57,100 nt of DNA from Bacteroidota bacterium. Lineage in GTDB: Bacteria > Bacteroidota > Bacteroidia > Chitinophagales > Chitinophagaceae. The notes under the pieces are model-generated. The model was not told the DNA's origin and made no database searches. It saw only the letters and a program-made list of their open reading frames with translations. The stretch is from NCBI GenBank assembly GCA_947458915.1, contig CANHAE010000002.1, positions 1 to 57,100 on the forward strand. The letters are read 5' to 3'. Positions 19,707 through 29,276 of this stretch are shown here, one piece after another. The position numbers and the translations under genes are program-made. Every line of letters begins with the position of its first letter. The stretch's first letter is position 1.

Positions 19707-21038
19707 ATGTTTAGTAATCTTAGTGAAAAATTAGAATCGGCGTTTAAGCACCTGAAAGGTCAGGCGCGTATTAACGAGTTAAATGTGGCGAATACACTGA
19801 AGGATATTCGAAAGGCATTGTTAGACGCGGATGTAAACTTTAAAATTGCTAAGGAATTTACCGATAGCATTAAAGAAAAAGCCATTGGCGAAAAAGTTAT
19901 AAATGCAATAAGCCCTGGTCAGTTAATGACCAAAATTGTACAAGACGAATTAACTGCTTTAATGGGGGCAGAAGCCACTCCTTTGGATGTTTCTAAAAAT
20001 CCTACAATCATATTAATAGCCGGTTTGCAAGGTAGTGGTAAAACTACGTTTTCAGGTAAATTAGCAAACTATTTAAAAGCACAAAAAAAAGCTCCATTAT
20101 TAGTAGCTGCCGACATTTACCGACCAGCGGCGATGGACCAATTAACTGTTTTAGCAGAACAAATAGGGGTTGATATTTTTGTTGAACGTGAAAATAAAGA
20201 TGCAGTTTCTATTGCAAAAAATGCAATTGAATATGCGAAACAAAATAACAAAAACGTAATTATAATAGATACTGCAGGACGTTTAGCTGTAGACGAAGTA
20301 ATGATGAATGAGGTTGCAAATATTAAAAATGCAATACAACCTCAAGAAATACTTTTCGTTGTAGACTCAATGACGGGGCAGGATGCAGTGAATACTGCAA
20401 AAACATTTAACGACCGTTTAGATTTTACTGGAGTGGTTTTAACGAAGTTAGATGGAGATACCCGAGGTGGTGCTGCGCTTTCTATTAAGTACACTGTAAA
20501 TAAACCAATTAAGTTTATGAGCAGTGGAGAGAAGATGGATACGTTGGATGTTTTTTATCCGGAGAGAATGGCGCAAAGAATTTTAGGCATGGGGGACATT
20601 ACTTCCTTAGTTGAAAAAGCACAAGCACAATTTAATGAGGAGGCCGCTAAGAAATTAGAAAAGAAAATTCGTAAAAATCAATTTGATTTTGAAGATTTCT
20701 TGACACAAATTCAGCAGATAAAAAAAATGGGTAATATAAAGGATTTGATGGGTATGATTCCTGGCATGGGCAAGAGCCTTAAGGATGTAGAAATTAAAGA
20801 TGATGCCTTTAAAGGGGTGGAGGCAATTATACAATCTATGACTATAGTTGAAAGAAGAAATCCAGATTTATTATCTCCAAGTCGGAAACAAAGAATTGCA
20901 AAAGGGGCAGGTAAGGATATTGGGGAGATTAACGCTTTTATAAAGCAATTTGACCAAATGAAGCAGATGATGAAGCAGATGAATAATATGCCAATGGGCG
21001 GAGCAATGGCTGGCAAAATGCCTGGGATTAGAAGATAA
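19707..21038 (+). CDS. ffh: signal recognition particle protein Ffh
   Basis: SRP54 N domain; GLQGSGKTTFSGKLA; VDSMTGQDAVNTAK; TKLDGDTRGGAALS; Met-rich C-terminus. Confidence 0.98.
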   Translation: MFSNLSEKLESAFKHLKGQARINELNVANTLKDIRKALLDADVNFKIAKEFTDSIKEKAIGEKVINAISPGQLMTKIVQDELTALMGAEATPLDVSKNPTIILIAGLQGSGKTTFSGKLANYLKAQKKAPLLVAADIYRPAAMDQLTVLAEQIGVDIFVERENKDAVSIAKNAIEYAKQNNKNVIIIDTAGRLAVDEVMMNEVANIKNAIQPQEILFVVDSMTGQDAVNTAKTFNDRLDFTGVVLTKLDGDTRGGAALSIKYTVNKPIKFMSSGEKMDTLDVFYPERMAQRILGMGDITSLVEKAQAQFNEEAAKKLEKKIRKNQFDFEDFLTQIQQIKKMGNIKDLMGMIPGMGKSLKDVEIKDDAFKGVEAIIQSMTIVERRNPDLLSPSRKQRIAKGAGKDIGEINAFIKQFDQMKQMMKQMNNMPMGGAMAGKMPGIRR

Positions 21039-21092
21039 TTCGTTGATTTACAATTGAATCTGCATTTTTATTGCAAATTTCAAACTTTATAT

Positions 21093-21100
21093 TATCTTCG
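21093..21100 (+). promoter_or_regulatory. putative promoter -7 TATCTTCG of rpsP
   Basis: TTG at 21071-21073, 19-nt spacer, TATCTTCG. Confidence 0.45.
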
Positions 21101-21143
21101 CATCGATTAACAATATTTTTTAACGCCTTTAAATTTCTATTTT

Positions 21144-21686
21144 ATGGCAGTAAAGTTGAGACTACAACGTCACGGTAGTAAAAAAAGACCCTTCTATTTC
21201 ATAGTTGTGGCTGATGGACGCGCTCCAAGAGATGGTAAATTCATCCAAAAAATCGGTACTTACAATCCCTTAACAGTTCCTGCGACTATCCAATTGGATC
21301 GTCAAAAAGCTTTAGAGTGGTTAAACAAAGGTGCACAACCAACTGATACAGTTCGCAGAATTTTATCTTTCAAAGGTGTCCTTTATTTGAAACACTTATT
21401 ACGTGGAGTTAAATTAGGTTTATTTGACGATGCAACTGCAATGGCTAAGTTCCAAACTTGGTATGCTGAGCACGAAACTGCAATAGCTTCTAAAACGGCC
21501 GATCACAAAAAAGCACAAGCTGCTAAAAAAGTGTACGTTCCAGTTGTTAAAAAAGTTGCTGAACCAATTATTACAGAAGCAGAAATCGCTGCTGAAGAGG
21601 CTGCTGAAGTTGCTGAACAAGCAGCAGAAGCAGAAGCACCAGTTGCTGAAGCTACGGCTGAAGCGGCTGAAACTCCAGCTGAATAA
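21144..21686 (+). CDS. rpsP: 30S ribosomal protein S16 with Ala/Glu-rich C-terminal extension
   Basis: [43 protein letters not shown]-terminal [34 protein letters not shown]. Confidence 0.97.
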   Translation: MAVKLRLQRHGSKKRPFYFIVVADGRAPRDGKFIQKIGTYNPLTVPATIQLDRQKALEWLNKGAQPTDTVRRILSFKGVLYLKHLLRGVKLGLFDDATAMAKFQTWYAEHETAIASKTADHKKAQAAKKVYVPVVKKVAEPIITEAEIAAEEAAEVAEQAAEAEAPVAEATAEAAETPAE

Positions 21687-21708
21687 TATTAAAATAGCTT
21701 TAAGAATT

Positions 21709-21746
21709 ACCCCTGGTTTTGCTTTTGCAGAATCGGGGGTTTTTTT
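21709..21746 (+). terminator. possible weak intrinsic terminator/attenuator between rpsP and rimM
   Basis: ACCCC ... GGGGT hairpin followed by a T7 run; short stem and long loop. Confidence 0.4.
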
Positions 21747-21779
21747 ATGAGTCCAAACTCAAATACATTAAATTTGCCT

Positions 21780-22310
21780 ATGAGCGATTTCATTCATATT
21801 GGAAAATTAGTGGCACCACATGGGATCAGTGGGCAAGTAATACTGGAACATGCGCTAGGTAAACCCGTTCATTTTAAAGGGGTGGATGCTGTTTTTGTTG
21901 AAAAAAATGCAGCTAGTTTCATCCCTTATTTTTTAGAAGCGGCAAGTGCTAAAACCGATACATTAACTCACTTACAAATTGAAGGCGTAAATTCTAGAGA
22001 AGCTGCTAATTTTTTAATTGGTAAAAAAGTATGGTTGCCGCAGGCGGACTTTCAAAAATTAGTAGAGAAAAATTCACCCTTAGCCTTATTGGGTTATATG
22101 ATTCAAGAAGGGGGTAAAGATATAGGCGTGATCCAAGAGGTGATTGAACAACCACATCAACTATTAGTGACAATAAATTACAAGGGCCAAGAGGCATACA
22201 TCCCATTGCATGAAGAAAGCTTGAAAGGGGTTAATCATCCGACTAAAACTGTTACGGTGGAGCTACCTGATGGGTTATTGGAGTTATATACCGAAAATAC
22301 AAGTGAGTAG
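21780..22310 (+). CDS. rimM: ribosome maturation factor RimM
   Basis: MSDFIHIGKLVAPHGISGQVILEHALG...GVNSREAANFLIGKKVWLP; PRC-barrel C-terminus. The track ORF begins at 21747; 21780 fits the family N-terminus. Confidence 0.93.
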   Translation: MSDFIHIGKLVAPHGISGQVILEHALGKPVHFKGVDAVFVEKNAASFIPYFLEAASAKTDTLTHLQIEGVNSREAANFLIGKKVWLPQADFQKLVEKNSPLALLGYMIQEGGKDIGVIQEVIEQPHQLLVTINYKGQEAYIPLHEESLKGVNHPTKTVTVELPDGLLELYTENTSE

Positions 22311-22411
22311 TATAACAGTTGCATAGTATAATTGTCAAATATTTATTAAAGTCTACCAATTTTGTAGGAAATATGTTTACCTTCGTGTTATAATTATTAA
22401 AACGAAAGTAT

Positions 22412-23047
22412 ATGAATTTACAATTAGGGGATATTGCTCCCGATTTTAAGGCAAAAACATCATTAGGTGATATTAGTTTACACGCATATTTAGGAGATAG
22501 TTGGGGCATTTTATTCTCGCACCCTGCAGACTACACACCTGTTTGCACTACCGAATTAGGGCGCACCGCTGCATTACACGCAGAATTCGAAAAAAGGGAT
22601 GTTAAAGTGTTGGCTTTAAGTGTGGACGATGTGGAAAATCATATTAGTTGGATTAAGGACATAGACGAAACACAACATGTAAAAGTGGAGTTTCCAATTA
22701 TTGCAGACGAGGATAAAAGCATTGCAAATGCATATGGCATGATTCATCCAAAAGCTTCTGAAACATTTACAGTGCGTTCTCTATTTATAATTGGGCCAGA
22801 TAAGAAAATAAAATTAACGCTTACTTATCCTGCTTCTACTGGAAGAAATTTTGTAGAAGTACTGAGGGTAATAGATTCTTTACAACTTGCCGCTAAATAT
22901 AGCGTTGCGACTCCTGCCGATTGGAAAGAAGGAGAGGATGTGATTATTGGGCTTACTATAAAAACAGAAGATGCAGCAGAAAAATTTCCAAAAGGAGTTA
23001 GGATAGTAAAACCATATTTACGTTATACTCCTCAGCCTAATAAATAA
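22412..23047 (+). CDS. 1-Cys peroxiredoxin (Prx6-type)
   Basis: FSHPADYTPVCTTELG; only one Cys in the protein; Prx6-like C-terminus. Confidence 0.93.
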   Translation: MNLQLGDIAPDFKAKTSLGDISLHAYLGDSWGILFSHPADYTPVCTTELGRTAALHAEFEKRDVKVLALSVDDVENHISWIKDIDETQHVKVEFPIIADEDKSIANAYGMIHPKASETFTVRSLFIIGPDKKIKLTLTYPASTGRNFVEVLRVIDSLQLAAKYSVATPADWKEGEDVIIGLTIKTEDAAEKFPKGVRIVKPYLRYTPQPNK

Positions 23048-23049
23048 AT

Positions 23050-23757
23050 TTAACTATTCCATTTATCTAACTGCTTTAAACAAGCAGCAATATCTTTTGG
23101 CAAAGGGGCTTCAAATTGAAGTCCCTTTCCTTTAAATTCAAATGCAATAGTGTGTGCATGTAAAGCTTGTCTTGCCATTAAAGGGCGTTCTTCTTCTTCG
23201 GACTTACTTAATTTGAAATTCTTTTTTTTAATACCAGACAACATAAGTTTTTCTCCGTCTCCGTATACTTCATCTGCTACAAGTGGGTGCCCTATTTGTT
23301 TTGCGTGCACTCTAATTTGGTGGGTTCGTCCAGTATGAATTTGAAAAGATACCCAAGCATATTGTTTGTAATATTTAATTACTTCATAACTAGTAAGCGC
23401 TTCCTTGCCTTTTGCATGAGCTATCATTAATCCCTTTTTTACGGGGTGTTCCATAATTGCTTGGTCAATTGTGCCAGTTTCTTGAGGCCTTCCAATTACA
23501 AGTCCAACATATTTTTTCACAATAGTACGTCCTTCAAATAGTTCACTTAATGCTTTGTGCGCTTCGGCGTTTTTTGCAAAAAGAATAAGTCCACTTGTGA
23601 ATTGGTCCAAGCGGTGCACTGTAAATATGTTTCCCAATTTTTCAATTAGTAAAGATTTTACAGAATCTGTTTTCCCAAAACGATCAGGTATGCTTAATAA
23701 ACCAGCAGGTTTATTAATTACAATTAAATCATCGTCCTCAAATAGTATTTCTAACAT
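23050..23757 (-). CDS. RluA family pseudouridine synthase
   Basis: VINKPAGLLSIPD, VHRLDQFTSGLILFAK, IHTGRTHQIRVHAKQIGHPLVADEVYG. Confidence 0.93.
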   Translation of the reverse strand: MLEILFEDDDLIVINKPAGLLSIPDRFGKTDSVKSLLIEKLGNIFTVHRLDQFTSGLILFAKNAEAHKALSELFEGRTIVKKYVGLVIGRPQETGTIDQAIMEHPVKKGLMIAHAKGKEALTSYEVIKYYKQYAWVSFQIHTGRTHQIRVHAKQIGHPLVADEVYGDGEKLMLSGIKKKNFKLSKSEEEERPLMARQALHAHTIAFEFKGKGLQFEAPLPKDIAACLKQLDKWNS

Positions 23758-23771
23758 CCCTTAATTACTTT

Positions 23772-24911
23772 TTACTGTGCTGATTTTCTTGTAAAAGATT
23801 TGTTCAAGAATTTCAATAATCTTACTTCTTTTTCACTTAAAAAACGCCATTTACCGCGGTCTACATTTTTCTTGGTAAGGTTCGCAAACATGACTCTGTC
23901 CAAATGCCTAACATCGTAGCCAAGGTGTTCGAAAATTCTTCTTACAATTCTATTTCTTCCACTATGAATTTCAATACCAACCACATTCTTTGCTGTATTA
24001 GACAAATAACTTACTGCATCTGCCGCAATGAAACCGTCCTCTAATTCCATACCTGCGGCAATTGATTCCAGGTCGGCTTTGGTTACTGGTTTGTCTAAAG
24101 TTACTTCGTATATTTTTTTAATTTCGTAGGAAGGATGCGTTAATTTTTGTGCAAGGTCGCCATCGTTCGTTAAAATTAAAACGCCAGTTGTGTTTCTATC
24201 TAATCGCCCTACTGGAAACATTCTTTGTGTAGTTGCATTCTTGATTATGTCTAGTACTGTTTTTCTTCCTTCTGGGTCACTTGCGGTACAGATATAGTCT
24301 TTAGGCTTATTCAATAATATATAAACAGGGGTTACTTGTAATTGCAAAACTTTACCCTTTAGCCTAACCACGTCCTTGTATTGAACTTTATAACCAGGTT
24401 CCAATATCGTATCGCCATTTACAGTAACATGTCCTGACTTAACTAATTCGGCAGCTTCTCTTCTTCCTGATACGCCTGAATGTGCAATGAATTTATTCAA
24501 AGGCATCTGTTCGTGAGGTGTTTCAGTATTAGCAGTTACTTTCCCAATGCTTGCTGTTCTTTTTACGTCGGCACGATCCATTGATTCTGGAGTTCTTACT
24601 TTCTTTGCAGCATATGTTTTCGAAGGAATGCTTGGTGCTTTGGCAGGATATTCTTTTGCCCTCAACGCCATAGGGTATGATGGAGGAGCGCTAACGGTCT
24701 CGCGCGGCTTATAAGGACCTCTTTTGTTATTACCTACTGGTTCAACAACAATACCTCGTTCTTTATCCTTCTTTCTTTGGCGCGCAGCTTCGCCGGCAGC
24801 CCTCGATTCTATTTTTGCTTTTTTCTTCTCTTGTCTATATTCTTCTTTAACAGCGCTGCCCTTTTTTTTATTAGCGAACTTGTCAAAATTATCAGATCTT
24901 TTCTTATTCAT
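23772..24911 (-). CDS. RluB/RsuA family pseudouridine synthase with long basic N-terminal extension
   Basis: S4 domain (PLNKFIAHSGVSGRREAAELVKSGHVTVNG) and catalytic GRLDRNTTGVLILTNDGDLAQKLTHPS; about 130-aa Lys/Arg-rich N-terminus. Confidence 0.92.
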   Translation of the reverse strand: MNKKRSDNFDKFANKKKGSAVKEEYRQEKKKAKIESRAAGEAARQRKKDKERGIVVEPVGNNKRGPYKPRETVSAPPSYPMALRAKEYPAKAPSIPSKTYAAKKVRTPESMDRADVKRTASIGKVTANTETPHEQMPLNKFIAHSGVSGRREAAELVKSGHVTVNGDTILEPGYKVQYKDVVRLKGKVLQLQVTPVYILLNKPKDYICTASDPEGRKTVLDIIKNATTQRMFPVGRLDRNTTGVLILTNDGDLAQKLTHPSYEIKKIYEVTLDKPVTKADLESIAAGMELEDGFIAADAVSYLSNTAKNVVGIEIHSGRNRIVRRIFEHLGYDVRHLDRVMFANLTKKNVDRGKWRFLSEKEVRLLKFLNKSFTRKSAQ

Positions 24912-24919
24912 TTCGATGC

Positions 24920-25972
24920 TTAATTATTATTGCCTTTATTTGCTAGCTGTCCACATGCTGCGTCAATATCTTTTCCTCTGCTTCTTCTTACTCTTACGTT
25001 TACTCTGTTCTTTTGTAAAATTTCTACAAACCTTTCAAATCCTTCTTCGTCAGGTTTGTCAAATCCAAAATTGTCTACCGAGTTATATTCAATAACATTA
25101 ATTAAGTCCGCAGGAACTTGTCTGTAAATTTTAGTCAGTTCTTCTGCATCTTTTTCAGTGTCATTAAAATCTCTAAACAGGATATACTCAAACGAAATTT
25201 CAGTACCCGTTTTTTTATAGAAATAATTTAATGCTTCAATAAGCGACTTTATATTATTGCTTTCGTTAATCGGCATAATTTCATTACGCTTTTTGTCGTT
25301 AGCAGCATGTAAAGAAACAGCCAATTTAAACTTAACGTTATCGTCACCTAGTTGCCTTATTTGCTTTACTAAACCGGCTGTTGAGACGGTTATACGCTTT
25401 GCGCTCATACCTAAACCTTCAGGTGAAGTGATTCTTTCAACTGCTTTAAGCAAGTTATGATAATTCATCAATGGCTCACCCATTCCCATAAATACAATAT
25501 TACTTAAGTGCTTTTCGTAAGTTTCTTCACTTTGTTGTAATATATAAACCACTTGGTCATATATCTCATCAAAACTTAAGTTTCTTTTTCGCTCCATAGT
25601 GCCTGTTGCACAAAACTTACAACTTAAGCTACATCCAACTTGAGACGACACACAGGCTGTTTTGCGTAATGTTGTAGGGATTAGCACTCCTTCAATCATA
25701 TGGTCGTCAAAAGTTTTAAAACGTGTTTTTAACGTTCCGTCCTCACTTAATTGTGTCGTATTTATTGTTAAGGCAGGGAAAGTAAAAGTTTCTTCCAGTT
25801 GTTTGCGTAATTCTTTGCTCAAATTTGTCATTTCGTCGAAGCTATGTGCATGTTTTTGCCATAACCATTCAACAATCTGTTTTACTCGGAAGGGTTTTTC
25901 TCCCAACCTGCCTATAAAGCGCTCAATTTCAGCGACTTCTACATGTCTTATATTAGGTCTAGTCTTCTCCAT
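24920..25972 (-). CDS. rlmN: 23S rRNA (adenine2503-C2)-methyltransferase
   Basis: Radical-SAM CSLSCKFCATG; FMGMGEPLMNY; RITVSTAGLV. Start MEKTRPNIRHVEV (25972) preferred because TATCTTTG lies inside the longer track ORF. Confidence 0.95.
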   Translation of the reverse strand: MEKTRPNIRHVEVAEIERFIGRLGEKPFRVKQIVEWLWQKHAHSFDEMTNLSKELRKQLEETFTFPALTINTTQLSEDGTLKTRFKTFDDHMIEGVLIPTTLRKTACVSSQVGCSLSCKFCATGTMERKRNLSFDEIYDQVVYILQQSEETYEKHLSNIVFMGMGEPLMNYHNLLKAVERITSPEGLGMSAKRITVSTAGLVKQIRQLGDDNVKFKLAVSLHAANDKKRNEIMPINESNNIKSLIEALNYFYKKTGTEISFEYILFRDFNDTEKDAEELTKIYRQVPADLINVIEYNSVDNFGFDKPDEEGFERFVEILQKNRVNVRVRRSRGKDIDAACGQLANKGNNN

Positions 25973-25976
25973 AATG

Positions 25977-25984
25977 CAAAGATA
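25977..25984 (-). promoter_or_regulatory. -7 element TATCTTTG, 4 nt upstream of rlmN ATG
   Basis: Minus strand reads ...AAGTATCTTTG-CATT-ATGGAGAAG. Confidence 0.5.
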
Positions 25985-26068
25985 CTTGATCGGGTTTGGA
26001 TACATTTATTTCTTTTTGTGAACTAGTTAATTGTATCTATATTCAATCCGCTAAAAAAAATAAAAATT

Positions 26069-26455
26069 ATGAAAAAAATCCTTCTGTTGGCTTTAATTAC
26101 TGTTGGTTTAATTGTAAGTGTAAACGCTCAAACAAGCTCGTTAAAGGACTATATTGGTAAATATGCCTTCGCGGAAGGGAGCCCAGTAGCTGAAATCGAC
26201 CTATCCGAGCAGGATAATGTGTTGGTTGGAAATTCGGCAATGGGAGCGTTTCAACTTGAAAAAAAGGGAACGGATACATTTTATTTAGCTGCGTACGATG
26301 CAAACGTGATTTTCAAAAGAACAGCCGATAAGAGTATTGAATCAGTTTCCATTTTTGTGCAAGGAATGGAATTAATTGGTAAGAAAATGTCATCAGCTTT
26401 TGCAATAAAAGAAGATGATATTTATACCGCAATGTGGAATAACAGAACAAGATAG
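26069..26455 (+). CDS. secreted hypothetical protein (possibly DUF3471-like)
   Basis: Clear signal peptide (MKKILLLALITVGLIVSVNAQ); LKDYIGKYAFAEGSPVAEIDL repeat-type beta fold. Confidence 0.6.
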   Translation: MKKILLLALITVGLIVSVNAQTSSLKDYIGKYAFAEGSPVAEIDLSEQDNVLVGNSAMGAFQLEKKGTDTFYLAAYDANVIFKRTADKSIESVSIFVQGMELIGKKMSSAFAIKEDDIYTAMWNNRTR

Positions 26456-26481
26456 TTATATCGCGTTCGTAAATACTATTC

Positions 26482-27849
26482 CTAAAATTCGAAATCGGAA
26501 ATAGAAGCAAAAGGAACGATAGTTTGTTTACCTGTTGCAAGTTGCTTAATGGTACATTCTTTTTTTGCTACTTCTTCTGTTCCAATAATTACTACATTAG
26601 GTATTCCTTTTTTCTCAGCATATTTAAATTGCTTGTCGAATTTACTTTTTTCAGGGTAAATTTCACAAGCAATTTTTTTGCTCCTTAATAACATCATTTG
26701 TTGATACGCTACTATTGCTTCATCGGGTCCTAAGTTAAAAAATAACACCTGTGTTGTTTGGTCAATTGATTCTGGGAATAAGTTTTTTTCTTCCAATACA
26801 TCGTAAATTCTATCTACACCAAAGCTAATGCCAACACCGGGTATACTGGGCACGTCAAATAAACTTGTTAAATCGTCGTAGCGACCACCGCCTCCAATAC
26901 TGCCCATTTGAGCATCTATTGCTTTTACTTCAAAAATCAAACCAGTGTAATAATTTAAACCTCTTGCTAAAGTAAAATCAGCAACTAGGTATTTAGCTGT
27001 TCCAATATTTTTGTGATAGGCTAATACATAATTTAATTCTTCAATTCCTTTTTGCCCATTTATATTATCACCTAATAGTATAGAAAGTTGATCCATTTTT
27101 TCTTCATTACTTCCGCTAATAGTTAAATATTTTTGAACTAATACTTGCTGTGCTTCAGTGAATCCTTTAGCGCCTAACTCTTCTTTTACTTTTTCCCAGC
27201 CAATTTTATCTAACTTGTCAATTGCTATAGTTAAATCAATTAGTTTTTCTTCCCCTCCGCATATTTGTGCTAGGGCCAATAAAATTTTTCTGTTGTTGAT
27301 TTTTATTTCAACAGGCAATTTCAAATTTGAAAAAGCAGTTATATAAATAGCAAGTAAATCAACTTCGTTTAATAAGCTGTCACTTCCAACAACATCGGCA
27401 TCGCATTGGTAAAATTCTCGGTATCGGCCTTTTTGTGGTCGATCAGCCCTCCAAACAGGTTGAATTTGATAACGCTTGAAGGGGAAAGTCATGGAACCAT
27501 GATTCATTGCAACATACCTAGCAAATGGGATAGTTAAATCATAACGCAAGGCTCGTTCTGTAATAACGGTACTATTTTTCCCGGCTAGTACTTTTTCGAT
27601 TCCGGCGTCAATTTGAGTCCTTTTTTGAGGGTTATCTAAGCCGTTATTTAATATTTTAAATAGTAGTTTATCACCCTCTTCGCCGTACTTGCCCATTAAA
27701 GTATCTAAGTTTTCCATGGCGGGTGTTTCGAGCGGCTGAAAGCCATAGGCCTGGAATACATCCCTTATCGTCTGGAAAATATATTGACGTTTTTGAACCG
27801 TGGCTGCATTAAAATCTCTAGTGCCTTGTGGTAGAGAAGGTTTGCTCAT
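26482..27849 (-). CDS. hisS: histidyl-tRNA synthetase
   Basis: PSLPQGTRDFNAATVQKR; class II motifs (FRYQIQPVWRADRPQKGRYREFYQCDAD); LARGLNYYTGLIFEV; GGGGRYDDL. Confidence 0.97.
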   Translation of the reverse strand: MSKPSLPQGTRDFNAATVQKRQYIFQTIRDVFQAYGFQPLETPAMENLDTLMGKYGEEGDKLLFKILNNGLDNPQKRTQIDAGIEKVLAGKNSTVITERALRYDLTIPFARYVAMNHGSMTFPFKRYQIQPVWRADRPQKGRYREFYQCDADVVGSDSLLNEVDLLAIYITAFSNLKLPVEIKINNRKILLALAQICGGEEKLIDLTIAIDKLDKIGWEKVKEELGAKGFTEAQQVLVQKYLTISGSNEEKMDQLSILLGDNINGQKGIEELNYVLAYHKNIGTAKYLVADFTLARGLNYYTGLIFEVKAIDAQMGSIGGGGRYDDLTSLFDVPSIPGVGISFGVDRIYDVLEEKNLFPESIDQTTQVLFFNLGPDEAIVAYQQMMLLRSKKIACEIYPEKSKFDKQFKYAEKKGIPNVVIIGTEEVAKKECTIKQLATGKQTIVPFASISDFEF

Positions 27850-27866
27850 TCTTTAAATTTAGTAGC

Positions 27867-27874
27867 CAAAGATA
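27867..27874 (-). promoter_or_regulatory. -7 element TATCTTTG of hisS
   Basis: Minus strand TATCTTTG, 17 nt upstream of the hisS ATG. Confidence 0.5.
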
Positions 27875-27928
27875 AATTTTTAAATTCATCCTGTATAATT
27901 GTTTAATTTGCCCTTTCAAACCTTAAGT

Positions 27929-28168
27929 ATGGAAGCATTTAATAATGAAAGGCAGCGTTCCGAAAAAGCATACCGCTTATTTAGGGCGATTTATGATTTC
28001 TCCATGGCGGCGCTTATTTTAGGCAGTGGCGTGTTAATGTTGGGTGCAAAGTGGTTTAAAGTTGACCAAGTGCTTAACATAGACAGTGAGTTTAGGATGA
28101 TTTTTGGTTTTATGTGCCTTGCCTATGGAGGGTTTAGGTTATACAGAGGCTTTAAACAAAGTTATTAG
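27929..28168 (+). CDS. small membrane protein of unknown function
   Basis: Two hydrophobic segments; ends 31 nt before the PstS-like gene. ATG at 27929 preferred over TTG at 27899. Confidence 0.55.
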   Translation: MEAFNNERQRSEKAYRLFRAIYDFSMAALILGSGVLMLGAKWFKVDQVLNIDSEFRMIFGFMCLAYGGFRLYRGFKQSY

Positions 28169-28199
28169 CGCTTGTGATATTCACTTTAAAAAAATTAAA

Positions 28200-29102
28200 A
28201 TGCGAAAATTCGGCTTATTTTTTTCTTTAATACTAGTTTTTGGTGCTTGTAAGCAAGGTGAAGTAAATAAACCACGTGACACAACTAGTGAAGGCACTAT
28301 TCATATTTCTATAGAGCAGAGCTATAAGCCCTTTATGCAAGAACAATTAAAAGTTTTCGCTGCCAGTTTCCCGAAAGCAAATATTATTGCTCATTATAAA
28401 TCAGAAATCGATTGTCTTAAGGATTTAACGGAAGACAGTACTCGTATGGTTATTGTTACTAGGGGCTTAGACAAAAGGGAGCAGGAAGCTTATTTTAAGC
28501 AGCTTAAATTCAACCCTACTTTTGGGATATTAGCTTATAATGCTGTTGCGATTTTGGTGAATAAGCAAGCCAAAGATACAATATTTAGCCTAAAAAAGGT
28601 ACAAAATCGCTTGCTAGGAATTGATAATCAAGAAGTTGTGATGGATGGCAGTAATTTAACCGGCATAGTGCGCTTTTTAAAAGACAGTTTAGTTAAAAAT
28701 GCTCCTTTTGGTAAAAATGTTAAATCAGCAAACGGAAGTAATGAAGTAATTAACTACATAAAAAATCATCCCAATGCCATTGGATTTGTAGGAATGAACT
28801 GGATTGGGGATACTTATAATGAGCAACAAGTAGCAGCAAGGAATTATGTTAAAACAGCTTTATTAGAATGCACCTTATGTGCTGAAAAGGGACTTTTTGC
28901 ACATCCAACACAAAGTACAATTGGAAAAGGGCAGTATTCATTGTCTTTGCCAGTTTATTTCATATTAAAAGAAAATGCACCAGGACTAGGTTCTGGTTTA
29001 CTCAATTTTATGAGTTTAGAGAGGGGGCAGTTGATTTTCAAGAGATCTTTTTTAGTTCCTGCCAAAATGAGCTTTGCCAAACGAAACGGAATGTTAAATT
29101 AA
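28200..29102 (+). CDS. PstS-like phosphate/anion substrate-binding lipoprotein
   Basis: Lipobox signal (LILVFGACKQG); PBP fold (GTIHISIEQSYKPFMQEQLKVFAASFPKANI). The track start at 28104 overlaps the previous gene; MRKFGLFFSL at 28200 gives a proper signal peptide. Confidence 0.8.
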   Translation: MRKFGLFFSLILVFGACKQGEVNKPRDTTSEGTIHISIEQSYKPFMQEQLKVFAASFPKANIIAHYKSEIDCLKDLTEDSTRMVIVTRGLDKREQEAYFKQLKFNPTFGILAYNAVAILVNKQAKDTIFSLKKVQNRLLGIDNQEVVMDGSNLTGIVRFLKDSLVKNAPFGKNVKSANGSNEVINYIKNHPNAIGFVGMNWIGDTYNEQQVAARNYVKTALLECTLCAEKGLFAHPTQSTIGKGQYSLSLPVYFILKENAPGLGSGLLNFMSLERGQLIFKRSFLVPAKMSFAKRNGMLN

Positions 29103-29276
29103 TACTAACAAGTATTATTACTTTTCAATAAGATTTAATCTGTTTCTTGCAAAAAAATTAATATTTTTAGGATTCCCGAGAGTATTTCATGTGTTTTGGG
29201 AAGTATTGCGTCTTTCTTATAAAATGTATTCTTTACGGAATTATTTTTGAGCCAGGCATTAACTAATAAAAGATAA

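Noticed and set aside
21544-21750. 68-aa ORF in an alternative frame of the rpsP tail
   Set aside because: Lys/Leu/Gln repeat is a frame-shifted reading of the GCTGAA-type repeats; no independent support.
24724-25095. 123-aa ORF spanning the RluB/rlmN junction on +
   Set aside because: Antisense to two confident genes; Leu/Phe-rich because it is the complement of Lys/Glu-rich coding sequence.
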